From: an uncultured Bacteroidales bacterium
Lineage (GTDB): Bacteria > Bacteroidota > Bacteroidia > Bacteroidales > F082
Direction: 5' to 3'
Assembly (NCBI GenBank): GCA_937926515.1
Contig: CALAZZ010000024.1
Span: forward strand, 3,489 to 67,488
DNA length: 64,000 nucleotides
Shown here: positions 52,541 to 61,899 of the stretch, piece after piece
Numbering within the stretch: position 1 is the first letter of the stretch
Layout: each line of letters starts with the position of its first letter
Notes under the pieces: model-generated
What the model was told of the DNA's origin: nothing
Seen by the model: only the letters and a program-made list of their open reading frames with translations
The model's database searches: none
Position numbers and translations under genes: made by a program

Positions 52541-55500
52541 TAGAAATCCAGGCTTAGTGAAATATAAAAAATTGGCTTGGTAATCTTTCTGTCCTCAACT
52601 CCCCATGCAATATCTCCACGTACAAAATACCCTAGCAACATCGTTCTGGCACCAAATCCCATTCCGCCAACAATAGGGTCTTTCTGCACTTCAACAGAAA
52701 TATTTAATGGGCCGGTTTCAACATAGGTCGTATAAAGAGAGTTCGAGGAGTGATAAGGGTTCCAGCCGGTCCAGGCGGTACCGATATCTCCAAACGCAAC
52801 CAACTGGAAGTTACGAATAAATTCAGAGCTAACAGGCCTTTGCATAAGATAGCTGAACAGCGGGAATCTGAACTCACTGTTCAATACCACAAAACTATTT
52901 CCATTTCGTATATTCTGTTCAAATCCCCTCATATTGGTTGCCAAGGTTTGATAGGCATAATTTTGATTAAAATCTATCGGCGTTTCCTGTGTAAAACGAG
53001 GGATGAGCCAGTTATCAACACCGCCCATATAATAAATCAGTTTGTTGTTGCCGAAGGATGTACTACCGGCAATGCGGTTTGCCCAAATAAAATTACGATG
53101 CAATCGTTGATAGTGCCGCATATCAAAACCAAGCACCACCAGGTTACGTGAATCTGCATCAATCAATTGATAATATTCACCAAAAACTTTTGATCGCACA
53201 CCTGTGTAGAGATTCAGTCCAAGCTGCCGTGAGTTATCAAAAATAAACTCGGCCCGCAACCCACCCCAGTTTTCATAATTATTGGGCCGACTTAGGTTGA
53301 CCTGATCGGTAGCCAGATAAACCTGCATATCATTGCGATAAATGGCTGTTCCCCTGATAGAGGTAGTTTCGCTAAATGGCCAGCTAAGCATATAATAAGC
53401 CGAATGCGAATGTGTTCTTCGCAACCAAAGACTGGTACCTTCCTCGATGCTCTGCCTATGCAGGATAATGTGCTTGTTCAACCTGCTTCGTAAATTGCTG
53501 AATCCAACGATATATTCATTATTGGTAAGGTTGGTATTCAGCCTTACACCACCACTTATACGATAGTCTTCCATCAGGTCGGTTAAGTTAACACCTAAGA
53601 ACACATTAAATCCCGGATTGAGGTAAATAGGAGAGCCACCTCCCGCAAAAGGCTGGTAGTTGTAGTTTATGAATGTAAAATCAACTTGTGTGACAAGCTC
53701 ATCAAAAAAATACTCAACGTAATAATTACGCCGCTTGGGCTCAGTAAATCGATCCGGCTCATCGAACAAGCCCATTTCTTCCTCTATTGCAGGCCGCCGC
53801 TCCTGCCCTTCTATAATAAAAGATCCTTGCCTTGGCTGTTGAGTAACAGACGAAGGCGTATCGGGCGAATCACGATAGATCACTCTAAAGCGTTTCTTTT
53901 GAGGGCTATAAGGCACCAGTTTATCGTCCTGCAATAGCTGTTCCTCCGGATAGGAATCCCTTTTCCTGGCCATAAAAGGCGAATGTACCAAGCTTGAAGC
54001 AGAAGCAAACAACAAGTCTTCCTCTCGCAATTTATACATCACCTGTTTGTTATCATGCAGCATGACAATGGCAAAATCATTATTATACCTTTTTTTGTCA
54101 TAATCAATGATGTTCGAAGTATAATCAGTGAGCGCAGTGGTGCGCACAAAATAACGATAGTGAACGGTTGTATCAACATAGCTAATGGCACTGTCGAAAC
54201 GCGCTGTATAGATGTTATAGTAGCCGTTGGCATCGCTCAGGTAACTGATCACACCCGGGGCATAAGGCCGAGCTTTGATTTCGTTCGCATGGTAGGTTTT
54301 TGTGAGCCTGCGTAACACGGGTTCGCGTTTATGATAATCATATACAAAAAGATCAAATTGAGCGGGTTGCGCCTCTGGGTAATCCTGCCTGGCAATGGTG
54401 TCATGAGGACGGTTTGAACTAAATACAATCTGCCTGGTTCCCCCAATAAAAGCAGGATATAAATCCGTGTAATAATCATCTGTTACTTGAATGTGCGTAT
54501 TAGAAGCAATTTCAAAAACATAAATATTCGGCTTACCCTGCCTCACAGCTGAAAAAGTCATCAATTGACCATTGCCTGAGTAGGCAATATGGGTCACCTT
54601 TTGGAAATCTATGAGGTGCCGTTGCTGAGTGGTTCCATCATTTAAATTATAAAAATTCAGCCAGATACGGCCTTTATCTTCAACCACAAAAGCGAGAATC
54701 TCCCCACTGGGGTGCCAGACCATCAATGGGTATGAATAATCTGTTTTTTCATCAGAGCTATAGCCACTCCTAAATAAGCGCTTCCGTTTATCCGTTTGTT
54801 GATCCAGCAGCCACAATCGGATGCGTCCTTCTTCGTTAGTCGAAAAAGCAAGAAACCGCTCATCAGGGCTGAATGCAGGCCTTTCAAAAGTGCGGTAATC
54901 GCGATACTTAAAAGGATACTTCTCAGCAGGCAAAGAAGGTGTAACAGCTGCATAAACTCCTTGGTAATGGTCATACCACTCAGCTATCAACTCTTTAAAT
55001 TTCAATCCTGTCACAAATAAAAAGCCGTTTTGCACATTTCGTGTGAGCTGGGTCATATGTATGATGTTTGGCACTGCCGCCTGGCCATATTTATCTTCTA
55101 TATAGAGCCAGAAGGCGTGGCCTGCAACCAAGGCATCTTCACCTGTAAGCCGATTCATCTTTTCGTACCTGCCACTTGAAATACCATCACGTAAACGGTT
55201 GTCAAGACTGGTGTTCCATTCTTCTGACAAAAAAGAGAGTAAGCCGTTTTTGTACCAATCAGGCAAGGTAAACAGCACCGAATTTCGTATTTGGCTTCCG
55301 ATACTGCCACCAAACATGATCTGGTTAAGCAAAATATCAGCAATTCCTGCCCTTATTTGCTTTTCGAACTGTTGGTAATTGCCTTCGTCGTACAGCACCA
55401 CCTTTGTGCCAAGTATATGAGTAATGCCTCCGGTGTTGTATTGTTGTTCTGCAGCTAATCCTATATTGCTCTCCTTAAGCTCGCTCAGGCTATTGAAAAT

Positions 55501-55794
55501 TATAAATTGCAAGCGTTCGTTAAGTACTGTTTCGAGCCTTCTTTCCAGCACGGGAAGCTGCTGCTGAGCATACCAGGCGGTGTATAAGGCCAGCTCTCTT
55601 CCGTTCAAATAGAAGTAAGTATCAAAATTTTCAAAACGATAATAGGTCCAAAACCGATCATTATACTGCACCCTGTTTTTGCCGAAACTCATGTTTGAAC
55701 CATGGTAAAACTGTGCCCACAACTGAATTGAAGATAGCAGTAGAATGCCTAACAGACAAATAGTTACAGCTTTATGTTTCAATGGTATTAGCAT
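52540..55794 (-). CDS. degenerate peptidase / TolB-like propeller / BamA-like barrel protein
   Basis: The 1084-residue secreted protein has three parts. Residues about 30-290 resemble the peptidase-MA gluzincin domain, including LPDWYKNGLLSFLSEEW, but the HExxH zinc motif is replaced by QIRAGIADILLNQ, so it is likely inactive. Residues about 300-660 carry TolB/WD40-like blades (RPAFSPDERFLAFSTNEEG, MVWHPSGEILAFVVED, YPAFIGGTRQIVFSSN). From about 720 a BamA/Omp85-type surface-antigen barrel follows (GGMGFGARTMLLGYFVRGD, ending ISLSLDF). It is coupled to the small TauE protein by a TAATG overlap. Confidence 0.78.
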   Translation of the reverse strand: MLIPLKHKAVTICLLGILLLSSIQLWAQFYHGSNMSFGKNRVQYNDRFWTYYRFENFDTYFYLNGRELALYTAWYAQQQLPVLERRLETVLNERLQFIIFNSLSELKESNIGLAAEQQYNTGGITHILGTKVVLYDEGNYQQFEKQIRAGIADILLNQIMFGGSIGSQIRNSVLFTLPDWYKNGLLSFLSEEWNTSLDNRLRDGISSGRYEKMNRLTGEDALVAGHAFWLYIEDKYGQAAVPNIIHMTQLTRNVQNGFLFVTGLKFKELIAEWYDHYQGVYAAVTPSLPAEKYPFKYRDYRTFERPAFSPDERFLAFSTNEEGRIRLWLLDQQTDKRKRLFRSGYSSDEKTDYSYPLMVWHPSGEILAFVVEDKGRIWLNFYNLNDGTTQQRHLIDFQKVTHIAYSGNGQLMTFSAVRQGKPNIYVFEIASNTHIQVTDDYYTDLYPAFIGGTRQIVFSSNRPHDTIARQDYPEAQPAQFDLFVYDYHKREPVLRRLTKTYHANEIKARPYAPGVISYLSDANGYYNIYTARFDSAISYVDTTVHYRYFVRTTALTDYTSNIIDYDKKRYNNDFAIVMLHDNKQVMYKLREEDLLFASASSLVHSPFMARKRDSYPEEQLLQDDKLVPYSPQKKRFRVIYRDSPDTPSSVTQQPRQGSFIIEGQERRPAIEEEMGLFDEPDRFTEPKRRNYYVEYFFDELVTQVDFTFINYNYQPFAGGGSPIYLNPGFNVFLGVNLTDLMEDYRISGGVRLNTNLTNNEYIVGFSNLRSRLNKHIILHRQSIEEGTSLWLRRTHSHSAYYMLSWPFSETTSIRGTAIYRNDMQVYLATDQVNLSRPNNYENWGGLRAEFIFDNSRQLGLNLYTGVRSKVFGEYYQLIDADSRNLVVLGFDMRHYQRLHRNFIWANRIAGSTSFGNNKLIYYMGGVDNWLIPRFTQETPIDFNQNYAYQTLATNMRGFEQNIRNGNSFVVLNSEFRFPLFSYLMQRPVSSEFIRNFQLVAFGDIGTAWTGWNPYHSSNSLYTTYVETGPLNISVEVQKDPIVGGMGFGARTMLLGYFVRGDIAWGVEDRKITKPIFYISLSLDF

Positions 55795-55940
55795 GAATTA
55801 CCGAATTCAAATTCTATCAAATTGAAAGGCTAAATTAATATATTTTAATTGAGCCATATCATAATGGGGCTGCCCGGAAAATGATACATTTGCCAATGAA
55901 ATGGACATCTAAATAGTAAACGTTAACGTGATAAATAATT

Positions 55941-56585
55941 ATGCTTCAACTGAAAAAATTTGTTTTTAATGCCTTCCAGGTGAATACCTACCTACTCTAT
56001 GACGAAACCGGTGAGTGTGTTATTGTAGATGCTGCATGTGCAGATGAACATGAAGAAACGGAGCTTTCATCCTATATTTCTGCACATAAACTCAAGCCGG
56101 TCATGTTGATTAGTACCCATACACATGTGGACCATATCCTGGGAAATTCGTTTGTTCATGATAATTATAACCTTGAGTTGGCTGCTCATCCTGACAGCCT
56201 GTCTTATCTGCACAATGCCATTGAACATGCATCAAGTTTTGGATTGAAACTAAATGCAGTGATTAAGCCTGGCATCTTGTTAACCGAGGGTCAGGAAATT
56301 CATTTCGGCAACAATAGCCTCCGGGTATTGGAAACACCTGGTCACGCTAATGGCAGCCTTTGTTTCTACAATAAGGAAAATGGTTTTGTAATTGCCGGCG
56401 ATGTACTTTTCTTTCAAAGTATAGGACGTACTGATCTGCCCGGTGGTGATTACGATCTGATCAAAAACAGCATCTGGTCAAAACTTTTTGTGCTGCCGGA
56501 TGATACTATTGTGTACCCGGGTCATGGGCCCGAAACAACAATCGGCAACGAGAAAATATCCAACCCTTTCGTGGCTATTGGATGA
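55941..56585 (+). CDS. MBL-fold metallo-hydrolase (glyoxalase II-like)
   Basis: The 214-residue beta-lactamase-fold hydrolase carries the metal set THTHVDHILGN (HxHxDH), GHANGSLCFY, GDVLFFQSIGRTD and YPGHGPETT, in correct order. Glyoxalase II-like proteins hydrolyse thioesters, and the small one-domain types in Bacteroidota are of broad or unknown specificity. The -7 element TACATTTG (55885-55892) lies 48 nt upstream of the ATG. Its stop codon abuts the stop of the convergent glycosyltransferase. Confidence 0.9.
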   Translation: MLQLKKFVFNAFQVNTYLLYDETGECVIVDAACADEHEETELSSYISAHKLKPVMLISTHTHVDHILGNSFVHDNYNLELAAHPDSLSYLHNAIEHASSFGLKLNAVIKPGILLTEGQEIHFGNNSLRVLETPGHANGSLCFYNKENGFVIAGDVLFFQSIGRTDLPGGDYDLIKNSIWSKLFVLPDDTIVYPGHGPETTIGNEKISNPFVAIG

Positions 56586-57575
56586 TTAAGATAAATTTTG
56601 GAGTTCGTTTGCAACTTTTCGTGCATCAATATCCAACATGCACTTAAAATGACCTTTCGGGCATTTGTCGAAACCTATTTTACTGCAAGGGCGGCATGTC
56701 AACTTATTGTTTTCAATAACGACTGATCTTGCAGGATCACCTGGAAAATATGGATACATTCCCAAGTCGGGAACGGTGTTTCCCCAGATCGAAACGATTG
56801 GCTTACCCAATGCAGCAGCGATATGCATAAGTCCGGTATCATTGGTAAGGACTGCATCGGATTGCGAAATAACAGATGCAGATTGGTGCAGTCCCAATTT
56901 ACCACACAGATTGATCACTTTTCCCTGAAACGCTTTTGTTACTTCATCTGCCCGTTTAAAATCTTCAATCCCTCCCAGAAGAAACATTGGTTTCTCAATC
57001 AATCTACAAGTTTCAACCAGCTTTTCAACCGGATATATCTTGGTATTATGCTTCCCGCCTACCACAATGGCATAATAACCCTTGACAGCATCCGGACAAT
57101 AATCATAAGGAATCACTTGCTCAGCTTCAGGAATAAAATAATCCAAGCCTTTTTCATCATTGGTTATTCCCAGTTTTTTCACTGCTTCAAAATAACGGTC
57201 AACCAGGTGCAGATCGGGCATGAGGTTGATCCTAAATCGAACAAGTAAATATTTCTTGAGGTTTAACTTTGGAAAGGAAGTAACTGGTTTGCCGAGCGCA
57301 AGTCTAATGCGATAGGACCTAAAATTTTTATGAAGATCAATGATATGGTCAAAATTTTCTGCCTTGAGTTCTCCAATCAACGATTGCATATCCCCATCAT
57401 AGCTGTGTATGCTATCCACATATGGATTCGGTTCAATAATTTGTGAAAATCCGGTTTTTGTTAATACATGAACTCGTGAATTCGGTATCTGTGTTTTCAA
57501 ACATCGGATAACCGGACTTGTAAGTACAATATCTCCAATGGAACTAAACCGGATAACCAGGAATTTTGTGGGCAT
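56586..57575 (-). CDS. glycosyltransferase family 9 (heptosyltransferase-like)
   Basis: From ATG 57575 the protein is 329 residues; an in-frame TTG lies 11 codons upstream. The start KFLVIRFSSIGDIVLTSPVI is the GT9 N-terminal signature, and LTNDTGLMHIAAALGKPIVS is the nucleotide-sugar-binding motif in the second half. Members transfer ADP-heptose or related sugars to lipopolysaccharide core at the inner face of the inner membrane. The cysteine-rich tail (CRPC...CPKGHFKCMLDI) is also typical of the family. It is a single gene. Confidence 0.91.
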   Translation of the reverse strand: MPTKFLVIRFSSIGDIVLTSPVIRCLKTQIPNSRVHVLTKTGFSQIIEPNPYVDSIHSYDGDMQSLIGELKAENFDHIIDLHKNFRSYRIRLALGKPVTSFPKLNLKKYLLVRFRINLMPDLHLVDRYFEAVKKLGITNDEKGLDYFIPEAEQVIPYDYCPDAVKGYYAIVVGGKHNTKIYPVEKLVETCRLIEKPMFLLGGIEDFKRADEVTKAFQGKVINLCGKLGLHQSASVISQSDAVLTNDTGLMHIAAALGKPIVSIWGNTVPDLGMYPYFPGDPARSVVIENNKLTCRPCSKIGFDKCPKGHFKCMLDIDARKVANELQNLS

Positions 57576-57726
57576 ACCTATTCGCTTGTAATGGCAAAAG
57601 TAATGCAAAGCAGTTAAATTTCCTGAAAGCGAGCAACAGGTTGCCGCTGTTTTAAAAAATTCTGTACTTTGGTCAAATAAATTATTAGATTGTAACTCAC
57701 GAAGTGTCTATCAGCAATTTCGAATT

Positions 57727-57954
57727 ATGGAAGAAAGTGCCAAATCAAATGTTAAACATACAGGTATACATATAATCCCAAATGGTCCAATACTCGTGAA
57801 TGGGAATGTAGAACTGATTGACCAAAAAGGAAATAAGACCACCAAAACAGATTTATTTGCGCTTTGTCGTTGCGGCACATCACACAATAAACCCTTTTGT
57901 GATGGAACCCATAATTATGTTGGATTTACTGACAATCAGCAACAATCTAAATAG
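57727..57954 (+). CDS. CDGSH iron-sulfur domain protein
   Basis: The 75 residues contain CRCGTSHNKPFCDGTH (C47, C49, C58, H62), the full three-Cys one-His ligand set of a [2Fe-2S] CDGSH centre. It begins with the usual ITPNGP-like strand (HIIPNGPILVNGNVEL). It is soluble, with no membrane anchor. It may store or transfer an Fe-S cluster or sense redox. It lies 81 nt upstream of the CoA-transferase genes on the same strand and may share their transcript. Confidence 0.92.
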   Translation: MEESAKSNVKHTGIHIIPNGPILVNGNVELIDQKGNKTTKTDLFALCRCGTSHNKPFCDGTHNYVGFTDNQQQSK

Positions 57955-58035
57955 ACCATTGTTTAATCATCTAAATAAATCTCTGGTATATTGATTTTTA
58001 CAGAAATCAAAAACACACAATTAAAATAAAGTTGT

Positions 58036-58728
58036 ATGAAAAAAGTAGTTAAGAATGCTCATGAGGCCATAAAAGGCATACAGGATGATATGACACTAAT
58101 GCTTGGAGGATTTGGTCTATGTGGCATCCCTGAAAACTGTATTGCTGCGCTTGTAGACAGTAATGTAAAGGGCCTGACCTGTATATCAAACAATGCCGGT
58201 GTTGATGATTTTGGCCTTGGGCTGTTGTTGAAAAAACATCAGATCAGGAAGATGATTTCATCTTACGTGGGTGAAAATGCTGAATTTGAGCGTCAACTGC
58301 TAAGTGGCGAATTGGAAGTTGAATTAATTCCGCAAGGTACATTAGCAGAACGATGCCGTGCTGGTGGAGCCGGAATTCCGGCATTTTTTGTTCCGGCCGG
58401 GTATGGCACCGAAGTACAACAGGGAAAAGAAGTACGTGAATTCAATGGAAAAATGCATCTACTTGAACATGCACTTACTGCTGATTTCGCCATCGTAAAA
58501 GCCTGGAAAGGCGACATGCATGGTAACCTGATCTATCGCCATACAGCCAATAACTTCAATCAGGCCATGGCCATGGCAGGCAAAATTACAATTGCAGAAG
58601 TGGAGGAGCTCGTCCCCGCCGGCGAACTGGACCCCAATCAAATTCATACTCCGGGTGTTTTTGTGCAGCGAATTTTCCAGACTGCTAACCAGGAAAAACG
58701 AATTGAGTTTGTAACTACCCGCGAATAA
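58036..58728 (+). CDS. scoA: 3-oxoacid CoA-transferase subunit A
   Basis: The 230-residue alpha subunit of a family I CoA-transferase starts with LMLGGFGLCGIPENCIAALV, the CoA-binding loop, and continues with ISNNAGVDDFGLGLLL and RCRAGGAGIPAFFVPAGYGT. The enzyme moves CoA between succinyl-CoA and acetoacetate or another acid. The subunit B gene follows after 35 nt. Together they form the A2B2 enzyme for ketone-body, amino-acid or butyrate-type fermentation; the specific acids cannot be told from sequence. Confidence 0.94.
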   Translation: MKKVVKNAHEAIKGIQDDMTLMLGGFGLCGIPENCIAALVDSNVKGLTCISNNAGVDDFGLGLLLKKHQIRKMISSYVGENAEFERQLLSGELEVELIPQGTLAERCRAGGAGIPAFFVPAGYGTEVQQGKEVREFNGKMHLLEHALTADFAIVKAWKGDMHGNLIYRHTANNFNQAMAMAGKITIAEVEELVPAGELDPNQIHTPGVFVQRIFQTANQEKRIEFVTTRE

Positions 58729-58763
58729 ATGATTAAAGTTATTAATCTTCAAACATCTTAAAA

Positions 58764-59420
58764 ATGGCTCTAGATAAAAATGGAATTGCAAAACGCATTG
58801 CTCAGGAACTCAAAGATGGATATTATGTCAACCTGGGTATTGGTATACCAACACTTGTAGCTAACTTTATCCCTGAAGGAATGGAAGTTACACTGCAATC
58901 AGAAAATGGTTTGCTCGGCATCGGACCCTTCCCCCTTGCCCATGAAGTAGATGCTGACCTGATCAATGCAGGCAAGCAAACCGTTACCTACACTACCGGG
59001 GCATCGTTTTTTGATTCCAGTACCAGTTTTGCCATGATACGCGGCGGACATATTGACCTCACTGTATTGGGTGCCTTCGAGGTTTCAGAAGCTGGTGATA
59101 TAGCCAGTTGGAAAATTCCAGGTAAAATGGTTAAAGGTATGGGCGGAGCTATGGACCTGGTTGCAGCGGCAAAGAATATCATCGTAGCCATGACCCATAC
59201 CGACCGCTCCGGTAAGGCCAAACTACTTAAAAAGTGCAATTTACCTCTTACCGGTGTGGCTTGCGTGAGACGTATCGTTACCGATCTGGCTGTAGTTGAT
59301 GTTACCCCTGAGGGATTTAAACTAATTGAGCGGGCTCCGGGTGTTGATGTTGAAGAAATTGCTGCCAAAACTGAAGGCAAACTCATCATTGATGGCCATA
59401 TCCCCGAAATGAAACTCTAA
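58764..59420 (+). CDS. scoB: 3-oxoacid CoA-transferase subunit B
   Basis: The 218-residue beta subunit has the catalytic glutamate in QSENGLLGIGPFPL (about residues 44-57), preceded by YYVNLGIGIPTLVANFIPEG. FFDSSTSFAMIRGGHIDLTV and GKMVKGMGGAMDLVAA are the other family segments. Its full length and intact active site indicate a working enzyme. It follows scoA closely and is the last gene of the unit; the next gene is convergent. Confidence 0.95.
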   Translation: MALDKNGIAKRIAQELKDGYYVNLGIGIPTLVANFIPEGMEVTLQSENGLLGIGPFPLAHEVDADLINAGKQTVTYTTGASFFDSSTSFAMIRGGHIDLTVLGAFEVSEAGDIASWKIPGKMVKGMGGAMDLVAAAKNIIVAMTHTDRSGKAKLLKKCNLPLTGVACVRRIVTDLAVVDVTPEGFKLIERAPGVDVEEIAAKTEGKLIIDGHIPEMKL

Positions 59421-59448
59421 TATTCGCAATAGTACCTAATCCTATTGG

Positions 59449-61011
59449 TCATTGAACGCTTGCCACCGCATCGGCAACATTTTCACCATCAATGGCCGAT
59501 GAAACAATGCCACCTGCATATCCGGCCCCTTCACCACATGGATACAAACGTCTGATCTGGATATGCTCAAGTGTATCCGGATGGCGAGGTATTCTGACCG
59601 GGGATGAAGTACGCGATTCAGGTGCCAACAGCATGGCTTCGTATGTGTAAAATCCTTTCATTTTTTTATTAAAATCCAAAAGTCCACCTTTGAGATAAGG
59701 TACGATCTGTGGAGGAAGAATTTGATGAAGCGGGACGCTTACTACCCCGGGATTGAATGATGTTTGCTTTAAAGATGTAGACCACTTGCCATCAACAAAA
59801 TCAGTCATGCGTTGTGCGGGTGCCTTTTGCGTACCTTGACCTGATTCAAAGCACAAGTTTTCAACCCATTGCTGATATCTTAAGCCTGCAAGAGGCCCAT
59901 GGTCTTGAAATTTAACCAGTTCTGCCGGATCAATTGTGACTGCAATTCCAGAGTTTGCAAAAGGAGAGTTTCTTCTTGAGTTTGACATGCCATTTACAAC
60001 CAGTTCTCCGGGCTGAGTGGCCGAAGGAACAATAATACCTCCCGGGCACATGCAGAAGGAAAATACGCCCTTACCCCGGTATTGCGTTACCAGCTGGTAG
60101 TAGGCCGCTGGTAAATGATCAGGACGTCCGTTGCTTTTATATTGAATGCTGTCTATAAGCTCCTGTGGATGCTCAATACGCACCCCCATGGCGAATGGCT
60201 TGGCTTCGAGTGCTATGTTCTTGGTGTAGAGCAGTTCATAAATATCGTGTGCCGAGTGGCCTGTTGCCAGAATAAGGGCTTCGCCAAAAACTTCATCTCC
60301 TGATTTTAATATTACCCCTTTTATATCATTGTTTTGGATCACCATATCCGATATCCGGCTATTAAAATGAAACTCACCTCCGGCATCCAGTATGGTATTA
60401 CGAATGTTGGTAATAATAACAGGCAGCCTGTCTGATCCAATATGCGGATGTGCATCGTAAGCGATCTCAGGTTGTGCCCCATGGGCAATTAAAATCTTCA
60501 GAATGCGCTTCACATCACCCCGTTTCGAACTTCGTGTATATAACTTTCCGTCTGAAAATGTTCCTGCACCACCTTCACCAAAGCAATAGTTTGAGTCGGT
60601 GTTGATGTAATGAGCTGTTTCAGGTCTGTTAATAGTTGCAATGTCTATTTTGCGTTCTTTGACTGCTTTACCACGCTCAAGTATAATTGGTTTGAATCCC
60701 TTTTCGATGAGCCTTAGGGCAGCAAAAAGACCTGCAGGCCCTGCGCCGGCAATGAGAATTCTGCGGTTTGTAGTTTTTCGCTTAAAGCGAAGCATCACAT
60801 TTTGCTCCGGCGGAGCGGGATCATCTATGTAAACATGCAATCGAAAATTGATCCGGATTAGCTTTTGCCTGGCATCGATTGATTTTTTGTCGATAACCAC
60901 ATCACGAACCCTGTTGCGCGCAATGTTGAGCTTTTGTGCTGCCATTGCTGCCAGATCGGGCTTGCCGGATGCCTGTCGGGGACTGAGGCTAAGGGTTATT
61001 GATCGGTACAT
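59449..61011 (-). CDS. FAD-dependent oxidoreductase of the COG2509 type
   Basis: From ATG 61011 the product is 520 residues; a GTG 11 codons upstream is also in frame. An N-terminal domain of about 90 residues (a ferredoxin-like or S4-like leader found in this family) precedes the dinucleotide fold ILIAGAGPAGLFAALRLIEKG. FGEGGAGTFSDGKLYTR, EALILATGHSAHDIYELL, GMSNSRRNSPFANSGIAV and the final RLYPCGEGAGYAGGIVSSA are diagnostic of this uncharacterised flavoprotein group. It is present in most Bacteroidota; the substrate is unknown. Confidence 0.88.
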   Translation of the reverse strand: MYRSITLSLSPRQASGKPDLAAMAAQKLNIARNRVRDVVIDKKSIDARQKLIRINFRLHVYIDDPAPPEQNVMLRFKRKTTNRRILIAGAGPAGLFAALRLIEKGFKPIILERGKAVKERKIDIATINRPETAHYINTDSNYCFGEGGAGTFSDGKLYTRSSKRGDVKRILKILIAHGAQPEIAYDAHPHIGSDRLPVIITNIRNTILDAGGEFHFNSRISDMVIQNNDIKGVILKSGDEVFGEALILATGHSAHDIYELLYTKNIALEAKPFAMGVRIEHPQELIDSIQYKSNGRPDHLPAAYYQLVTQYRGKGVFSFCMCPGGIIVPSATQPGELVVNGMSNSRRNSPFANSGIAVTIDPAELVKFQDHGPLAGLRYQQWVENLCFESGQGTQKAPAQRMTDFVDGKWSTSLKQTSFNPGVVSVPLHQILPPQIVPYLKGGLLDFNKKMKGFYTYEAMLLAPESRTSSPVRIPRHPDTLEHIQIRRLYPCGEGAGYAGGIVSSAIDGENVADAVASVQ

Positions 61012-61152
61012 ATGGGCAAATGTACAGGAATTGATGTTTAACACCTCTCAGTTTTCGTTAAAACATAAATGCCAATCGGATATATACCCTGAGTCAATTG
61101 CCCGATTAATTACATATTTTTGTAAACCAAACCTCTATGAATTATCCAACTC

Positions 61153-61875
61153 GTGGCCATACCTGACCATTCATTTAAACAGTATGATAGCCTTATCAAT
61201 TGGCCAAACCAGGAAAATACGTCCATCAACATATTACTTAATGAGTATATCATTAAGCAAGTATTTTCCAGGCATATTGATCACGAACTTAGCCTCTATG
61301 ATATTGGTTTTGGAATAGGTAGTTTATTCATGATGATGGAAACGAATTTGCCAAACCGTTTCAAAAATATTCTTCTTGAAGGATGCGAGCCCTCATCGAG
61401 AAACTATCAACATTTAACCACCAGGTCGTTCAATCGAGAAAACTTATCGGTAAAGACTTCTGATAAACCTTTTCTGCTAACCGACATACAAGGGTTATTT
61501 GATTTTGTTTCTGCTATTTACGTGTTTTCTCATATGGACACTTATCAGATGAATGATGTTGTAGCCAAAATAAGGTCAATATTGAAAAAGTCTGGTCAAT
61601 TTATCATGGCCGTTGGTAATGAGGATTTTCTTAATGAAAAGCTTGCCCATCAACCTGATAAGCTAATTAAAACAAATACAATCACATATGATGGTAAAAC
61701 CTATAGAGAAATTTTCCACTATTCCTACATTCCTAAAATAGGAAGCATCGTGGACTGCAACAGGGAAGAAAATTACTACCTGGATTTATTTGCAAAGCAC
61801 GAATTCAAGCTAGATACAAGGGCATTAATCAATGATTGTGGTTTTATCTGCACCCTATTGGTTTTTTCAAAATAA
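61153..61875 (+). CDS. class I SAM-dependent methyltransferase
   Basis: The 240-residue protein starts at a GTG (61153). The SAM-binding glycine motif I is LYDIGFGIGSLFM, with an acidic post-I strand ILLEGCEPSSRN, and FDFVSAIYVFSHMDTY corresponds to motif IV and post-IV. ILKKSGQFIMAVGNEDFL is the later strand of the fold. The acceptor (small molecule, lipid or protein) is unknown. It stands alone between two minus-strand genes, divergent from the flavoprotein. Confidence 0.8.
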   Translation: MAIPDHSFKQYDSLINWPNQENTSINILLNEYIIKQVFSRHIDHELSLYDIGFGIGSLFMMMETNLPNRFKNILLEGCEPSSRNYQHLTTRSFNRENLSVKTSDKPFLLTDIQGLFDFVSAIYVFSHMDTYQMNDVVAKIRSILKKSGQFIMAVGNEDFLNEKLAHQPDKLIKTNTITYDGKTYREIFHYSYIPKIGSIVDCNREENYYLDLFAKHEFKLDTRALINDCGFICTLLVFSK

Positions 61876-61899
61876 ACTTGATGCATTCATTAGTACCGA

